Shown here: positions 42,875 through 53,473 of the stretch, piece by piece
Position numbering within the stretch: the first letter of the stretch is position 1
How the letters are laid out: every line of letters begins with the position of its first letter
Origin: Azolla caroliniana
Lineage: Eukaryota; Polypodiophyta
Length of the DNA: 64,000 bases
NCBI GenBank assembly: GCA_043228905.1
Contig: JBHGNT010000005.1
Span: 21,204,001 to 21,268,000, forward strand
Direction: 5' to 3'
The notes under the pieces: generated by a model
Database searches by the model: none
Seen by the model: only the letters and a program-made list of their open reading frames with translations
What the model was told of the DNA's origin: nothing
Position numbers and translations under genes: made by a program

Positions 42875-44327
42875 CGATTTCAACAAGAGCAAGTACAACG
42901 GGGAGTGGCTGCAGATTGGGGGATTCTTATGGACCATGACGCCGGACGCATCATGGACAAAGAACGAGGCCAACCAGATCCGGAAGAAAGCGTACCGATT
43001 CTTTCTCCGAGATGGATACTTGTGGAAGCACCCGAAGAAGAGAAACGGCATCCCGCTCCGAGTAGTGGCGATGAAGGAGGAACAGGAGGAGTTGCTGAAG
43101 GCCTACCACGACAGCCCCTGGGCTGGACACCGTGGGACGTGGGCCACGTTCGAGAAACTAAAGGGGAAGTACTGGTGGCCGGGACTGTACCAGGACGTGC
43201 ATCGGTTCATGACAACTTGGGAGAGCTGTCAGATACACTCCATAGTCCGACATCGGGACGAGCTTCACCCTACATACCCTCCGGCCGTCCACTTCAAATG
43301 GATGGTAGATTAGGTGACGATGCCGATGGGCGTAGGGCAGATGCGATATCTGGTGCTGGCCCGGGAGGACCTGATGAACCAGGTGGAAGGCCGAGCCCTG
43401 CAGAACAAAAACACTGCGGCCGTGTGTCGGTTCCTGATCGAGGACGTGATATGCCGGTACGGGTGCGTCAGGAAGATCATGGCTGACCGCGGGGAGTTGG
43501 ACGCCGAAGAGGCCGAGGAGTTGTTCGACCGGTTAGGGGTCAAGCTCTCTCTCACCACAGCGTACAATCCGGAGGCGAACGGGAAGGTGGAGCGCGGACA
43601 CAGACCAATCGTCAAAGCGCTAGTCCGGGCATGTGGAGGCCAGTTCGGGAACTGGCCACGACTGTTACCTTATGCCTTGTGGGCGGACCGGACAACGCAC
43701 AGTTCGGTAACCAGGTTCATGCCGTCAGAGCTCATGTTTGGACAGAAGCCGATCATGCCGATGGAATGGACGATCTCCTCTTGGGCGACAGTGGACTGGA
43801 GAGACGAGATGAGCCGGGAAGAACTGCTAGCGGTGCGTATACGACAGCTCGAGCGGAGGCCAGAGGACGTGGAACGAGCGGCGGAGAGACTTCGGACGGC
43901 GAGGATGAAGAACAAAGCCCAGTTCGACCAAACGCACCGACTCCAACCAAAGAAAATCGAGGAAGGCGATTGGGTGCTAGTCTACAACAGCAGCCTCGAC
44001 AACCAGCACCGGGCAACACGGAAGTTTGCAAAGCGGTGGTTCGGGCCTTACGTGGTAACGAGCGCCAACGACAACGGGACGTATCACCTGACGGAACTCG
44101 ACGGTACGAGGATGGCGATATCGGTGGCAGGGAAGCGGATCAAAGTGTTCAAGAAGCGCCACGACGGCGAACCGGATCTAAGGGGCCTGGACAGCAACGA
44201 CGAACATTCCAAAACGGAGGACGAACCGATGGACGAAGAACCGGAACTCGGACCGGTTTTCTCCAACCAGAACCCAATTTTGGCGCATACCGGTGGATGC
44301 GCGGTTAGGTGGGGGCGGATGTCGTGA
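42744..44327 (+). pseudogene. Gypsy-C integrase
   Basis: Two frames in the same register separated by a single TAG at 43,311-43,313. The finger reads YHDSPWAGHRG and TTWESCQIHS; the first cysteine of CxxC is replaced by tryptophan. Core: D in FKWMVD just before the stop, D in IMADRGELDAEE, E in GKVERGHRPIVKAL. Then LLPYALWADRTTHSSVTRFM, RQLERRPEDVERAAERLR, a GPYVVTSANDNGTY motif and an acidic tail ending LAHTGGCAVRWG. The frame ends at the polypurine tract. Without the stop and the finger change it would look complete. Confidence 0.9.
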
Positions 44328-44968
44328 AGAAAACCGTCCCTTAGCGCAATCGGTGTATAGCGCGCGTGAACCGGCTCTTCACGCGTGCGCGCCCTTTAAT
44401 GTATATAATAGAGGATTAGGTACAAAGGCATATCCCAGGTAGTTAGATTCGGTAGGTAGGAAGTTAATGAGGGGAGCGGCTCCCTTCTTGAAGCTATAAA
44501 AGAGAGGGAGGCGCGGGCAGAAAGGGATCGCGCATTGAGGAGGACGAAGTGTTGTCGGACCGTAACCGAACGCTTCTCCTCTGTTCATTCTCCATCGCTC
44601 TTCTCTGCAGGATTTCGGGAGGCTCGCGCTGCTTCAAGGAACGCCCGTGTGCTTCCGGCAGCACCTCCATCCTTTCCCCTTTCGTGCGCAGACGAGCAGG
44701 CATCGGCATCTGTTCGCCGGCCTGTTCGGTTGTAACCGCCCGCGTGCTCTGTTGTTTTGTGTCTTTTGTTAATATACAAACATTCGTGTCTCTCTGTCTC
44801 TCTGTCCATTCATGTTTTCTGCGTTGACGGGCCATGTCCCTGTGTTTCTTTGCTCATACATAACCGGTCGTCTCTCTCTTTCTCTTTCCCCTCCTATCAC
44901 CTGCTCTTCGGTTCAAGACCCCGGTGGTCCCGCCTCGTTTCTCCACACACGCGCGTAGTAACGCGACA
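44320..44968 (+). repeat. Gypsy-C LTR2
   Basis: 649 bp, TGTCGTGAAGAAAACC to ACGCGACA, preceded by the polypurine tract GTGGGGGCGGA (about 44,309-44,319). Confidence 0.95.
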
Positions 44969-45152
44969 ACGTGCTAGCACTAGGTACGACTCGACGCCAC
45001 ATCGGTGGTATGGGACACCAATCGAGGCTTGAGTATGTCTCGATCCCTTCGCTCAGGGGTGGTCGGGTGGATCATCACCCTTCTTTCTCTCTCTCCTTTC
45101 TTATTTCATACATCTTTTATCCTTATCATATGCTTACGTTAGACCATGATAC
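44969..45152 (+). repeat. Chromo-3 3' LTR, right part
   Basis: It continues the + strand chromovirus LTR (GTGCTAGCACTAGGTACGAC, CGGGTGGATCATCACCC, TTATCCTTATCATATGCTTA). The end near 45,152 (GACCATGATA) is diverged. This is the outer boundary of the whole retrotransposon stack. Confidence 0.75.
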
Positions 45153-45159
45153 TTCCCCA

Positions 45160-47687
45160 TTAAATACACTATAATGTAATTGTTTATAAGGATCAGACCT
45201 ATGCAAAAACTCTTCACAATCTCCGAATCCTCAGGCAGTTCCATCTCTTTCCCTTTGGTCATTCTCTTCTCATACTTTGCACGTTCTAAGTGTGTGATAA
45301 AGGCAGTTGGAATACCATCATTATTGTCGTTGGTCTTTTTTGATTTCGATGGTTTCTGCAAGTGTCAATGTTGTTAGGAGAGATCATTAGCTTTCAATGT
45401 ATTAACATTCAAATGACACATACCCATTCTCTAAAAACAATAAAATATTCCTCCAATGCCTTGTAGGAAGAAGTTATCGGGCAGGCTTGCTCCACTTCTT
45501 CCCATGTCGGTAAACTCAATTTTTGCATCATCAACTCCTGAATCTTCATGTATACCTTGTGACTATACAATAAATATGAAATCAAAAATTAAAAATCAAT
45601 AATAATAGAAGAATATCCTGAAACATTATATACTATAAACCCTTACTTTTGCAATTCAGTAACCATCTCGTCCAAACTAAATTCCTTGGCAACAACTCGA
45701 GATAGCACCGATATTAATAGCCTGTCATCTTTAATAGCCTGTCATCTTTAATACCCTGTAATGACCTCCAAGGTAAAAGTTTCATGTCTTCTGCTAACTC
45801 CTCGATTACCAAGTCGCTTTTGCCCTTTGACTTCGATTTGATCTCAACTTGTGGATCAATCCTTCCCTTCTTTGACCTTTGCCCTTTGACCTCTTTCTAC
45901 TCCCACATGCTAAATATTTTTTCCTGGAGATCCCACACCTCTCCAATCCGAAAGGCTAGTTAAAACCAGGAATCATATTTTCGTAGCCCTTCTGATTTTG
46001 TGCTCTCATCCACTGAAATCCCCACTTCCAGTAAACACTAGCGACGCAAACCAGGCCACAACCTTGGGCCAAAATGATTTAATGCATCTAGGTACTCATG
46101 ATGAAAAAACCTTATCCTTTCAATGCATGACATCTTTTGCCTATAATCATTATCATTGTTATGGTCCCATGCTAGTAGCTTCGACTCCTTGTGAGTGAGT
46201 CCTGCATATACTTTACATTCGGCATACTTAAAGAAGGGGGTGAGAGGGTATTCTTTCACAAGCTGTCTACGAGCTTCGGCCAAATGCGATCCTCCAATTA
46301 CATAATATGTATAATCATCAGCAGAGCTATACTTGAAGTCTGCTACTGTTGGACATTGATCTTGATCAACCATTACTAAAAATGGCACGACAGTAGCATG
46401 AGGATTAATTTTCATTTTTCTCTTCAAGTTTTGCACATGGACAGCGTGCGACTCTCTAATTTCTAGGGGACGTCTTCCAGTCAAGGGATCAATTGGAGGC
46501 CTCTGGATTGAAGTAATTGGCAAATGAAACAGTTGCCCCTTATGCACAAGTTTTTTCTTAACAATATTTTCTCTTATATTATTTTGTTCAGACGTCAATA
46601 CGACGTCGACTTGGTGCTCTTCTTCTTCCTCCACAAATTCTAAAACCTCTTCAGCATCTTCGTCGGGTCGTGGTCATTTGTTGTATTTCTGATGAACTGG
46701 ATTTGTCTTTCTAGACTTTTTTGGTGGAGTTTGTGCTTCACTGCCCATCATTTGTCCTGTCACATACAACCGCAGTGCAACTAATAAGTTGTTCATCATT
46801 TGAATGTCTTTACGTAATGACTTGGGGTTGCAACATTCTGCTACTAGGTTTCCCTCGTCAAGATGCAATCGTCTAGAGCCAACAGAGCTCAAGACATCGA
46901 TTATAATACTCGAAGAATCACTATCTTCGTATTCTAGCTTGGTTACATCTCCATAGTTAAATGTTTTTCCAAGCTCCAATTTGCCTTTACCGTCTAACTT
47001 AGCTGTTATTAAGAGCAGCACCCCATCTTCCTCGACATAAGAGAGACACCATTCTAACTCTGGGTAATTCTTATATTTAAGTTCAGATGTTTTCTCTTCC
47101 TGGGCCCCACCCTTGCTATTTTTGGTCGTCGCAACAGAAGACTTAGATGCTCCATCCCCCGTTGAGTCAAATAGAGTTCTTCTAGAGACATCTTTGACAA
47201 AAGAGTCAAAATATCGCTTTGTTGGAGTGTGAATCTTTAGTTTAAACGAAGGAACTTTTTGACGAGAGTCACTAAACTGAAGACAACATCCTATTTAGGT
47301 TAATTACGAACAAGACCATATTATTTGAACAAAAACGATGGAGAAAGCAGTAAAATAAAGAACAATTAAATGCAAAACACTAAAAATAGTATCAAAATGA
47401 TGAGAAAACTGTGATGAGGGACATAAATTTTCTATCTGCAAAACCCTATTTTTTCAACCAAAATCCATTGCACTATATCGGATTTTGGTTGAATGCCTTG
47501 ATTATGACATGACTTCTCCTGAACCATCTAATGAAGTTTAAGTGCATTTTAATTTGATGGTGTGTTTCCTTAACAAAATATTTGGGGATTATTGCTTATT
47601 GTGAAAAGGAATCTTTAAGGCATCTTTTAGAATCTTAAAAAATGTAAAGAATATTGCTAACCTGGTGATCTTCTTTCCCTTGTTCAT
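45160..47687 (-). pseudogene. ParB/sulfiredoxin-like multi-exon gene, decayed
   Basis: A spliced gene on the - strand. Proposed exons: 47,687-47,662 (MNKGKKIT), 47,271-45,647, 45,562-45,424 and 45,355 to about 45,200, all with GT-AG borders and matching phases. The large exon encodes a lysine- and serine-rich N-terminal region, an IIDVLSSVGSRRLHLDEGN block, a basic linker (PPKKSRKTN), an acidic run (EEEEEHQVDVV) and a ParB-like domain (see separate entry). The end contains LSLPTWEEVEQACP and ELPEDSEIVKSF. In-frame stops at 46,671-46,673 (TGA), about 46,035 (TAG), 45,975 (TAA) and 45,900 (TAG), plus a 19-20 bp duplication at 45,718-45,755, mark it as a pseudogene. The 3' end abuts the chromo-3 LTR. 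The function is unknown. Its head-to-head position with the next gene suggests a partner role (inference). Confidence 0.65.
46085..46460 (-). other. ParB-like domain within the decayed gene
   Basis: The order of blocks is IRESHAVHVQNLKRKM, a hydrophobic strand VVPFLVMVDQ, then YYVIGGSHLAEARRQLVKEY, ECKVYAGLTHKESKLLAWDH and CIERIRFFHHEY. ParB/Srx-fold proteins share a V-x-G-G-x-x-R/L-x-x-A helix after a hydrophobic strand and a later xxA/Nxx helix, and this matches the GGSHLAEA segment. Members act as DNA-segregation CTPases, nucleases or sulfiredoxins. Which of these applies cannot be told here. The assignment is from motif reading only. Confidence 0.55.
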
Positions 47688-47886
47688 GATGCCTGGTGGA
47701 GGTAGTGCTTCGGAGTGCTTGAAATTAACCTGTGCTCTGAGCTCGATGGATTCTTTGTCGCAATAATGAAAATGAAATTTGAAACTTCATTATATATAAA
47801 TGTTTTTTTTATCTAAAAATTAATTTTTAATTAATTTTTTTTGAAATTTCTCTTCCTAAAAAGTGTTATAGTGTAACCAATAACTC
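47688..47886. promoter_or_regulatory. Divergent intergenic region
   Basis: 199 bp, AT-rich, between the first ATG of the ParB-like gene (-) and the first ATG of the DUF7869-like gene (+). It includes TATATATAAATG on the + strand (47,791-47,802) and a long T/A run. A shared bidirectional promoter is likely but unproven. The part 47,688-47,760 may be 5' untranslated region of the - gene. Confidence 0.45.
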
Positions 47887-50489
47887 ATGTCTAGTTCTAA
47901 TAGTTATATAGTAAAGATTCAACGTTCCTTAATCTTTTCTATAGAGGAGTCTGATACTTCTATAGATAACATTAGTATTAGTAAACCACTTGTATTTAAA
48001 AGAATCCCTTGACAAGTTAGTGAAAAGAGATTTAATTGTTTATGTTCTGATCGTCAACTTCTTTACGACGTCAACAAAACATGTTGTGTGAATCTCTACC
48101 TTTGAACTTATGGAAAGTCGAGGTTACGTGAAACACGACAAAAATATTTGTCGCTTAATGGGGAAGAGCAGGACACATTTCTTCTTTCGCATATGCAACT
48201 TAAAATGGATCACAACGCAGGGTCTAATTCTACGTAGGGTTAACATTTCCTTGGACTATATACTAAGTGTTGTCGAGCCGCTTTTAAAATCGTTCATAGC
48301 ATTGGAAATATGCGGCTGCAACGAGTTCAAGAGTGTCTTCTGAAGGGATCGTGGATACCGTTGGATCGAAATGGTTCTGGATGTAAGGGTCAAATTGGGC
48401 AACACGCAATTAGGTGGATGGAAGTATATTTTTCAAAACAGTGCGACATTACTAGAATAACTTTACTAGAAGAATACCAATCATACAAGAAGACTACATT
48501 TGTCAAATAACTTTACTAGAAGGGAAGTTTACCAATCATACAAGGATGGCATGTCAGTAGATGATGCACCTTACATAAAGTATAGACATTTTAATCGATT
48601 GTGGAGGTTACAATTTAACAATGTGGTTATCCCATGAAAGGTACGAATGGGAGTTTGCTCAATATGTGCAAGTTTAAAAAGTATGGCCAAGGGTGGAAAA
48701 TCAAATGTAGAGATAAGGAATTACAAGAACCTATTAAAAGAACATCGTGAAAGTCAAGCATTGGAATGTTCTAAGGCTATGCATCACTGACAAAAAGCGC
48801 TTCAATCTCCCGAAAAGTATATGTGCATGATTATTGATGGCATGGATCAAAAGAAGACTTGTTTGCCACATTTCCAACGACTCCCAAAAGATATTGCAGA
48901 TGAGTGCCTCGTGCAAATGCATCTAGTAGGGTGTTTGACATATTGTCAAACAATAAGGCCACAAGTATTCTTAACTTATCCTAATATCCACAACGACCCT
49001 AATCTCACTGTCATCGTCATGCACAGAGTATTGCAATCATGGTCAGGCATAGTACTACTAGTTCTATACGTGCAACTAGACAACACAGCAAGAGAGAATA
49101 AAAACTCAACTATCTTCGGTTATCTAAGCATGCTAGTAGAGAGGGGCATATTTAAAAAGATAAAGGTCAACTTCTTATTAGTTGATCATACCCATGATCA
49201 CATAGATCAAATGTTTAGTAGGTTCTCAAAGAAACTAGCTCGTTGTAATGCTTTCACGCTTACCACGCTATCAAAATTGATAAGTGAAGCATATACACCA
49301 AAGCTTGAAGTACATCACTTGAATGAAGTGTACGACTTTAAACATTTCTGCATGGATAGTGATGGGACTAAATGTAGGGTGCTTGCACCTCTTAATAATA
49401 TAAGTTTCAACCATGTCTTCCTCATAAAACAAACCTCGGCCCACCTCAAGATGACGGTGTTGTTTGCAAAACAATACTCATCTAGTACACAATGGGAACC
49501 CCAAGAAGGTTGTAGGCTCCTACTTCATATCCCAAATGCACCACTACATGGTGCACATCAAATGCCATATGATGATCATAAAAATGTGGCACCCAATAGT
49601 TCTATTGATGAAAAAAGGGCATATTGGTTGCGATGTCTTGAAGAGAAACAATAGAATATTGATTGCACCAAGAAGTACGTGGGTGATGAGGATGTTGAAT
49701 GGTGGGAGATCTTCTTCACCCATCAACGCACCATTTTAGATAATTACATCGCCGGATTTTGGCCAATCCATAACCCATTCACATGGAATATTGGGGTGCC
49801 ATCAATGATATAGCCGACTCATCATCAACCGTCGAATAATATAGAGCTTCATAATTTAGTTTGACCATTGCAAAAGAGATATTTACGTGGGACCAAGAAA
49901 GTCACGTATTGTTGAGGCAAGATGGCAAGGTAATTTGCAAGAACTACAAGTTGGAATGTTGGTCGCAACATTAGCTGGGGGTGATAACTTGGGCCATCCA
50001 TTTTGGATTGCAAAAATTATTGAATTAGTGAAGGATGAAGAAGGCAATCAGACAAAGTCAATTGTGGTCCACTGGTATCAGACATCTTCACCTGATGCAT
50101 TTACGGGAAAGTATTCTTTAGAGATGGTTAAGGATGTCGGATGTTCAAGCAGAAAGAGAAGAAGAAAGAATATACCAAGCACAGCTACTCTCACACTAGA
50201 CCATGTTGACATACTAGTATACAACTTCTCATTGACAAAATTAGGCCATCTAAGACAAGCCACCATCAAGATAATAAAGGAGAAAATCCCAAATATGGTA
50301 TCAAACAATATACAGAGACTAACCAGAAGTAATTCTCATAACCACAAAGATGTTGGCTTGGAATTGGATGAAGATAATGCATTGATTGCCACTGATGATG
50401 AGGATGAGACGTTAGAATGCTCTTCCAGTCCATCAGACATGTCTAAAAATGTTGACTTGGTTCAAGCTCGGGATCATTTTACTACATGA
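47887..50489 (+). pseudogene. DUF7869-like transposase-type gene, decayed
   Basis: The ATG at 47,887 opens one frame (MSSSNSYIVKIQRS) that continues through stops at 48,010, 48,103, 48,235 and 48,241 with conserved blocks TCCVNLYL, RLRETRQKYLSLNGEEQDTF and CCRAAFKIVHSIGNMRLQRV. After a shift the frame of 48,821-49,654 has three D-containing blocks: CMIIDGMDQKKTCLPHF, VQLDNTARENKNSTIFGYL and NFLLVDHTHDHIDQMFSRF. This is the layout I know from DUF7869 proteins, which looks like an RNase H-fold transposase core. A further shift leads to the C-terminal frame 49,887-50,489 (GHPFWIAKIIELVKDEEG, IVVHWYQTSSPDAFTGKY, KLGHLRQATIKIIKEKIP), reminiscent of a Tudor/PWWP-type barrel. Multiple lesions make it a pseudogene. 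Confidence 0.65.
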
Positions 50490-50669
50490 TCTGAAACTTT
50501 GTAAATTACTTTCAGATGTTAAATCACGAATATGTATAATTATAGCTAGTAGTCATGTTGTACATTCTTTTGTAATTTTGGCGATGTATATTGTTAGGCA
50601 TTTTACTTATGTCTAAAAGTGGTAGTCATGTTGAAATTCAATATCTTTTGCCACATTTTTTGAAAAGCT
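50490..50669. other. Short spacer after the DUF7869-like gene
   Basis: 180 bp, AT-rich, with repeated GTAGTCATGTTG motifs (50,550 and 50,622). Presumably 3' untranslated sequence. No gene is visible. Confidence 0.4.
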
Positions 50670-51570
50670 TTACGCATGCATCACGTCTTTTTGTAAACTT
50701 TGTGGTTTTGTGCCCTTTTCCGACGTAGTGTTCTTAAAATGCAACATATTACCTGTTTCAAATAACCCGGTGTTCATCACTCTAACATATAGCCTTCGAC
50801 TACGGTTGTATTTTCCGCTCCGAAAGACAGTTGTGCATCTTCGGTCCATCGTACGTACCTGAACATGTGCTTGACGGCCTCCCAATGCTTCCGTCCTGGA
50901 TTCAACATGCATCAGCTGACGACCCCTATGACATATGCAAAGTCGGGCCTGGTCGCCACCATCGCGTACGTGATACTTCCTACAGCCGATGCATAGGGTA
51001 TCTCTCCATTGAGCTCTCTCTCCTTATCCACTGAAGGAGAGTCTTTGTCCGATAGTCGGATCGACGTCGAAAGCGGTGTTGGTGTTGGCTTCACGTTCTC
51101 CATGTTGAAGCACCACAACACCTTTCGAATGTAGTCGGATTGGGAGAGTCGGAGAGTCTTTGTCTTCCGATTTCGCTCAATCCTCATGCCCAGTATGTGT
51201 TGGGCTTGTCCGAGTTCCTTCATTGCAAACTTTTCGTGAAGGCTCCACTTTAGCTTTCCAATTTTAGCTTGATTTCTTCCTACAATCAACATGGCGTCGA
51301 CATATAAGTTCAGATAGATCCGGGCCAGTTGCCGAGTATATAAACATGGGTCAGAGTCGGATAGGTTGTACTGAGTTGTCGGATGTAGGAGTCGAACTTC
51401 TAGTACCACATCCTCGGTGCTTGTTTTAACCCGTAAAGGCTTTTCTTCAATCGACATAGGACGTGACCTTCCTTCCCCACTGTAATGAAGCTTGTTGTCT
51501 TTACGTCCAACTGCTAGAGCTCTAGGTCTTCAGTCGCCACGACCCCGAGTAAGAGCCGATGGGTGGTCAT
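50670..51570 (-). pseudogene. Copia-D reverse transcriptase fragment
   Basis: The - strand carries LLLGVVATEDLELxQLDVKT near 51,530, CRLKKSLYGLKQAPRMWY, a damaged catalytic box (LNLYVDAMLIVG; YVDD has become YVDA), KFAMKELGQAQHILGMRIER, KVLWCFNMENVKPTPTPLST and ATRPDFAYVIGVVS. Several stops and an internal deletion are visible. No LTRs, gag or integrase adjoin it. It lies between the two transposase-like genes. Confidence 0.85.
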
Positions 51571-52541
51571 TGTCATGGGTAGAAAATATACACAAGAGAG
51601 TAGAAGATAATCAAAGGGATGAGTTGATTAATTGAAAGACTCTGTAACTGGTGTTGTTCACCTTGATTATAATCTAGGGGTCGAAGCATGCTACGGTGTA
51701 CCAAAAAAGTACTGCTTTTGGCCAAGAAAAACACGAGTACTTTTAGTATTGTTAGTACTAAGTAATTATAAAAAAGCTTTTAAAAAAATCGAAAAATTTT
51801 ATAATCTCTTTAGGGAATGGGGTGGGGGTAGTACACGTTGCATTTAATGGGGGGAGATAGTTATTGTGTATTCAGGAGTCAAGACTGATTTGGGGGTTAT
51901 TTCCCCCTCACTTTTAATTTAGCATGCCACATAAATTGAATTTGGCTCTTCCCACCATTTTGGCCCATCCCCTTCCTCCTTCCAACTGAGCCCATCTCAG
52001 ATTCAGAGTTTGATGTTCTTTGCATCTCAGGTATTCACAGCACGTGAATGTCCCCAAGATTTGGGATCTTGCCATTCCTTATCTACGAATCAAACCTACG
52101 TGAAAATGATCAATCTTTCTTTGTGTCACACATCTTAGCTGTCTTCCCCTTTCGTTAGTATGTCTTCTCCTTCCCTCAGTGTGTCGTCTCCTTCCCTCGG
52201 TATATCTTCTCCTTCCCTCGATATGTCTTCAGAACTGTTTTTTAAGCGTTGGTTATTTCATAACTGTTTTTTAAGCTTTAATATTTATTGTTTATCCTTT
52301 CAAATGGAAACTTTAAGATTTATTAGCACCTAAAACTTGACTTTTATATTAGCCTATTGCTATGGTTGTCTTTCTTAGTACTGTATTGTTTTGTTAAAGG
52401 AATATGTGTGTGTGATATTATCGTACATGTTTATTCGAAAACTAGTTGATGTAGTTTGCATTGACGTATTAAGTACATTTATTCTACGATGTATTAAGCA
52501 TTTATTTTGATTAATTAGGTACTGAAATAACAAGAAATTAG
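51571..52541. other. Upstream region of the HGKG transposase-like gene
   Basis: About 1 kb without a recognised coding domain. A possible GT donor follows TTTGCATCTCAG near 52,028. A small ATG frame starts at 52,160 and contains a 21 bp repeat. The region ends in a 3' splice site (AAATTAG) at 52,541. It may hold the promoter and first exon of the next gene. Confidence 0.35.
52160..52228 (+). repeat. 21 bp tandem repeat encoding SSPSL heptads
   Basis: Three and a third copies of a 21 bp unit (TCTTCTCCTTCCCTC core). In the frame of the ATG at 52,160 it reads MSSPSLS, VSSPSLG, ISSPSLD, MSSEL. It might be the N-terminus of the downstream gene. No splice evidence settles this. Confidence 0.6.
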
Positions 52542-52879
52542 GTGTTGGAATACATGAGAGTGGCAATGGTAGATGTCAAGGAGAGTGAGTTGTCATGTAG
52601 CAATTCTATGTCTGAGAGGAGCAAGAGATGGGTGGTTCTTCACATAGTTCGTTATTCACTAGAAGTAATTGAGAGATTTACCAAGGAAGATCATAGGGAT
52701 ATTATCTCTAGAGTGTTACACCATCAGCTCTTGAATGAGTGCATGGAGAATATTAAGTTTAGGGACCAATGTGTTTCAGAAGAGATTGTAGAGTCTATGA
52801 AGTCATCACTACACTTAGTGAAAGGGGTAGAGAGCATAGATAAGCTTGGTGAAAAGAGAGCAGCCCTTCAAATGGTTGT

Positions 52880-53289
52880 TGTTGAGAATCAAGCTCAACA
52901 TAGCACAACGTGTGAACACACCTTTTGAGAATCTATGATTACTCAAAGGTCAAGAGTCACACCACTACTCACTAATGAGTTACATATTCCCCATGACTAT
53001 GAGTCTTCACATTCCCCAAGAGAGAGAGTGGTTGTTGTAAGTTAATGAAGAGAGAGGGTGACTCTATATAAAGCACCTTCCTCATACTTCATACTAAGTC
53101 GGTAGTGACTCCTTGTAATGCTACATTTTCATTTATCATATTCTCCTTGTTAATATACATCTCCTTCTTCTTGAGTACTTCATTTTGTCTCTTATCCATC
53201 TTGTGTTTCTCTCCTCTCCTCTTTCCTCTCACACATACACATAACACACATCTCTTCTGCTACACAAGAATCACCATTGATTCTTTACA
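52880..53289 (+). repeat. Left LTR of copia-E
   Basis: TGTTGAGAATCAAGC to GATTCTTTACA, 410 bp. It lacks the 46 bp palindromic segment of the right LTR. Confidence 0.95.
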
Positions 53290-53473
53290 TTGTATCAGAG
53301 CAATTTGGTAGCTCGATCTAGCCCACTCGCCTCATCGTGATCGTGTATTGTGCTCTATGCCCACATTCAAGAAGAACTAGTTCATCACTATCGTAGTGCG
53401 ACTACATAGCTCATGTTCGAGAGAGCAGGAAAAGAGAAGAAGGAAGAAATCTACATTGACAATAAATACTCAA

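Larger units (their letters stand above)
27428..44968 (+). mobile_element. Gypsy-C, Ty3/gypsy retrotransposon
   Basis: A + strand element with 649 bp LTRs: LTR1 is split by chromo-2 (27,428-27,778 plus 38,299-38,596) and LTR2 is at 44,320-44,968. The internal region is 38,597-44,319 with gag, CCHC, protease, RT, RNase H and integrase. The flanks GCGT (27,424-27,427) and ACGT (44,969-44,972) look like a 4 bp target duplication with one change. By eye the LTRs differ at roughly 25 of 649 positions, mostly transitions. The internal GC content is visibly higher than in neighbouring elements. Confidence 0.9.

Noticed and set aside
49887-50489. Independent small gene with a Tudor/PWWP-like domain
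   Set aside because: It continues the DUF7869-like protein after a frameshift, and the C-terminal position matches that family, so it was merged.
52105-52541. Definite first exon of the HGKG-type gene
   Set aside because: The SSPSL repeat frame is open, but no splice donor in a matching phase could be chosen with confidence.
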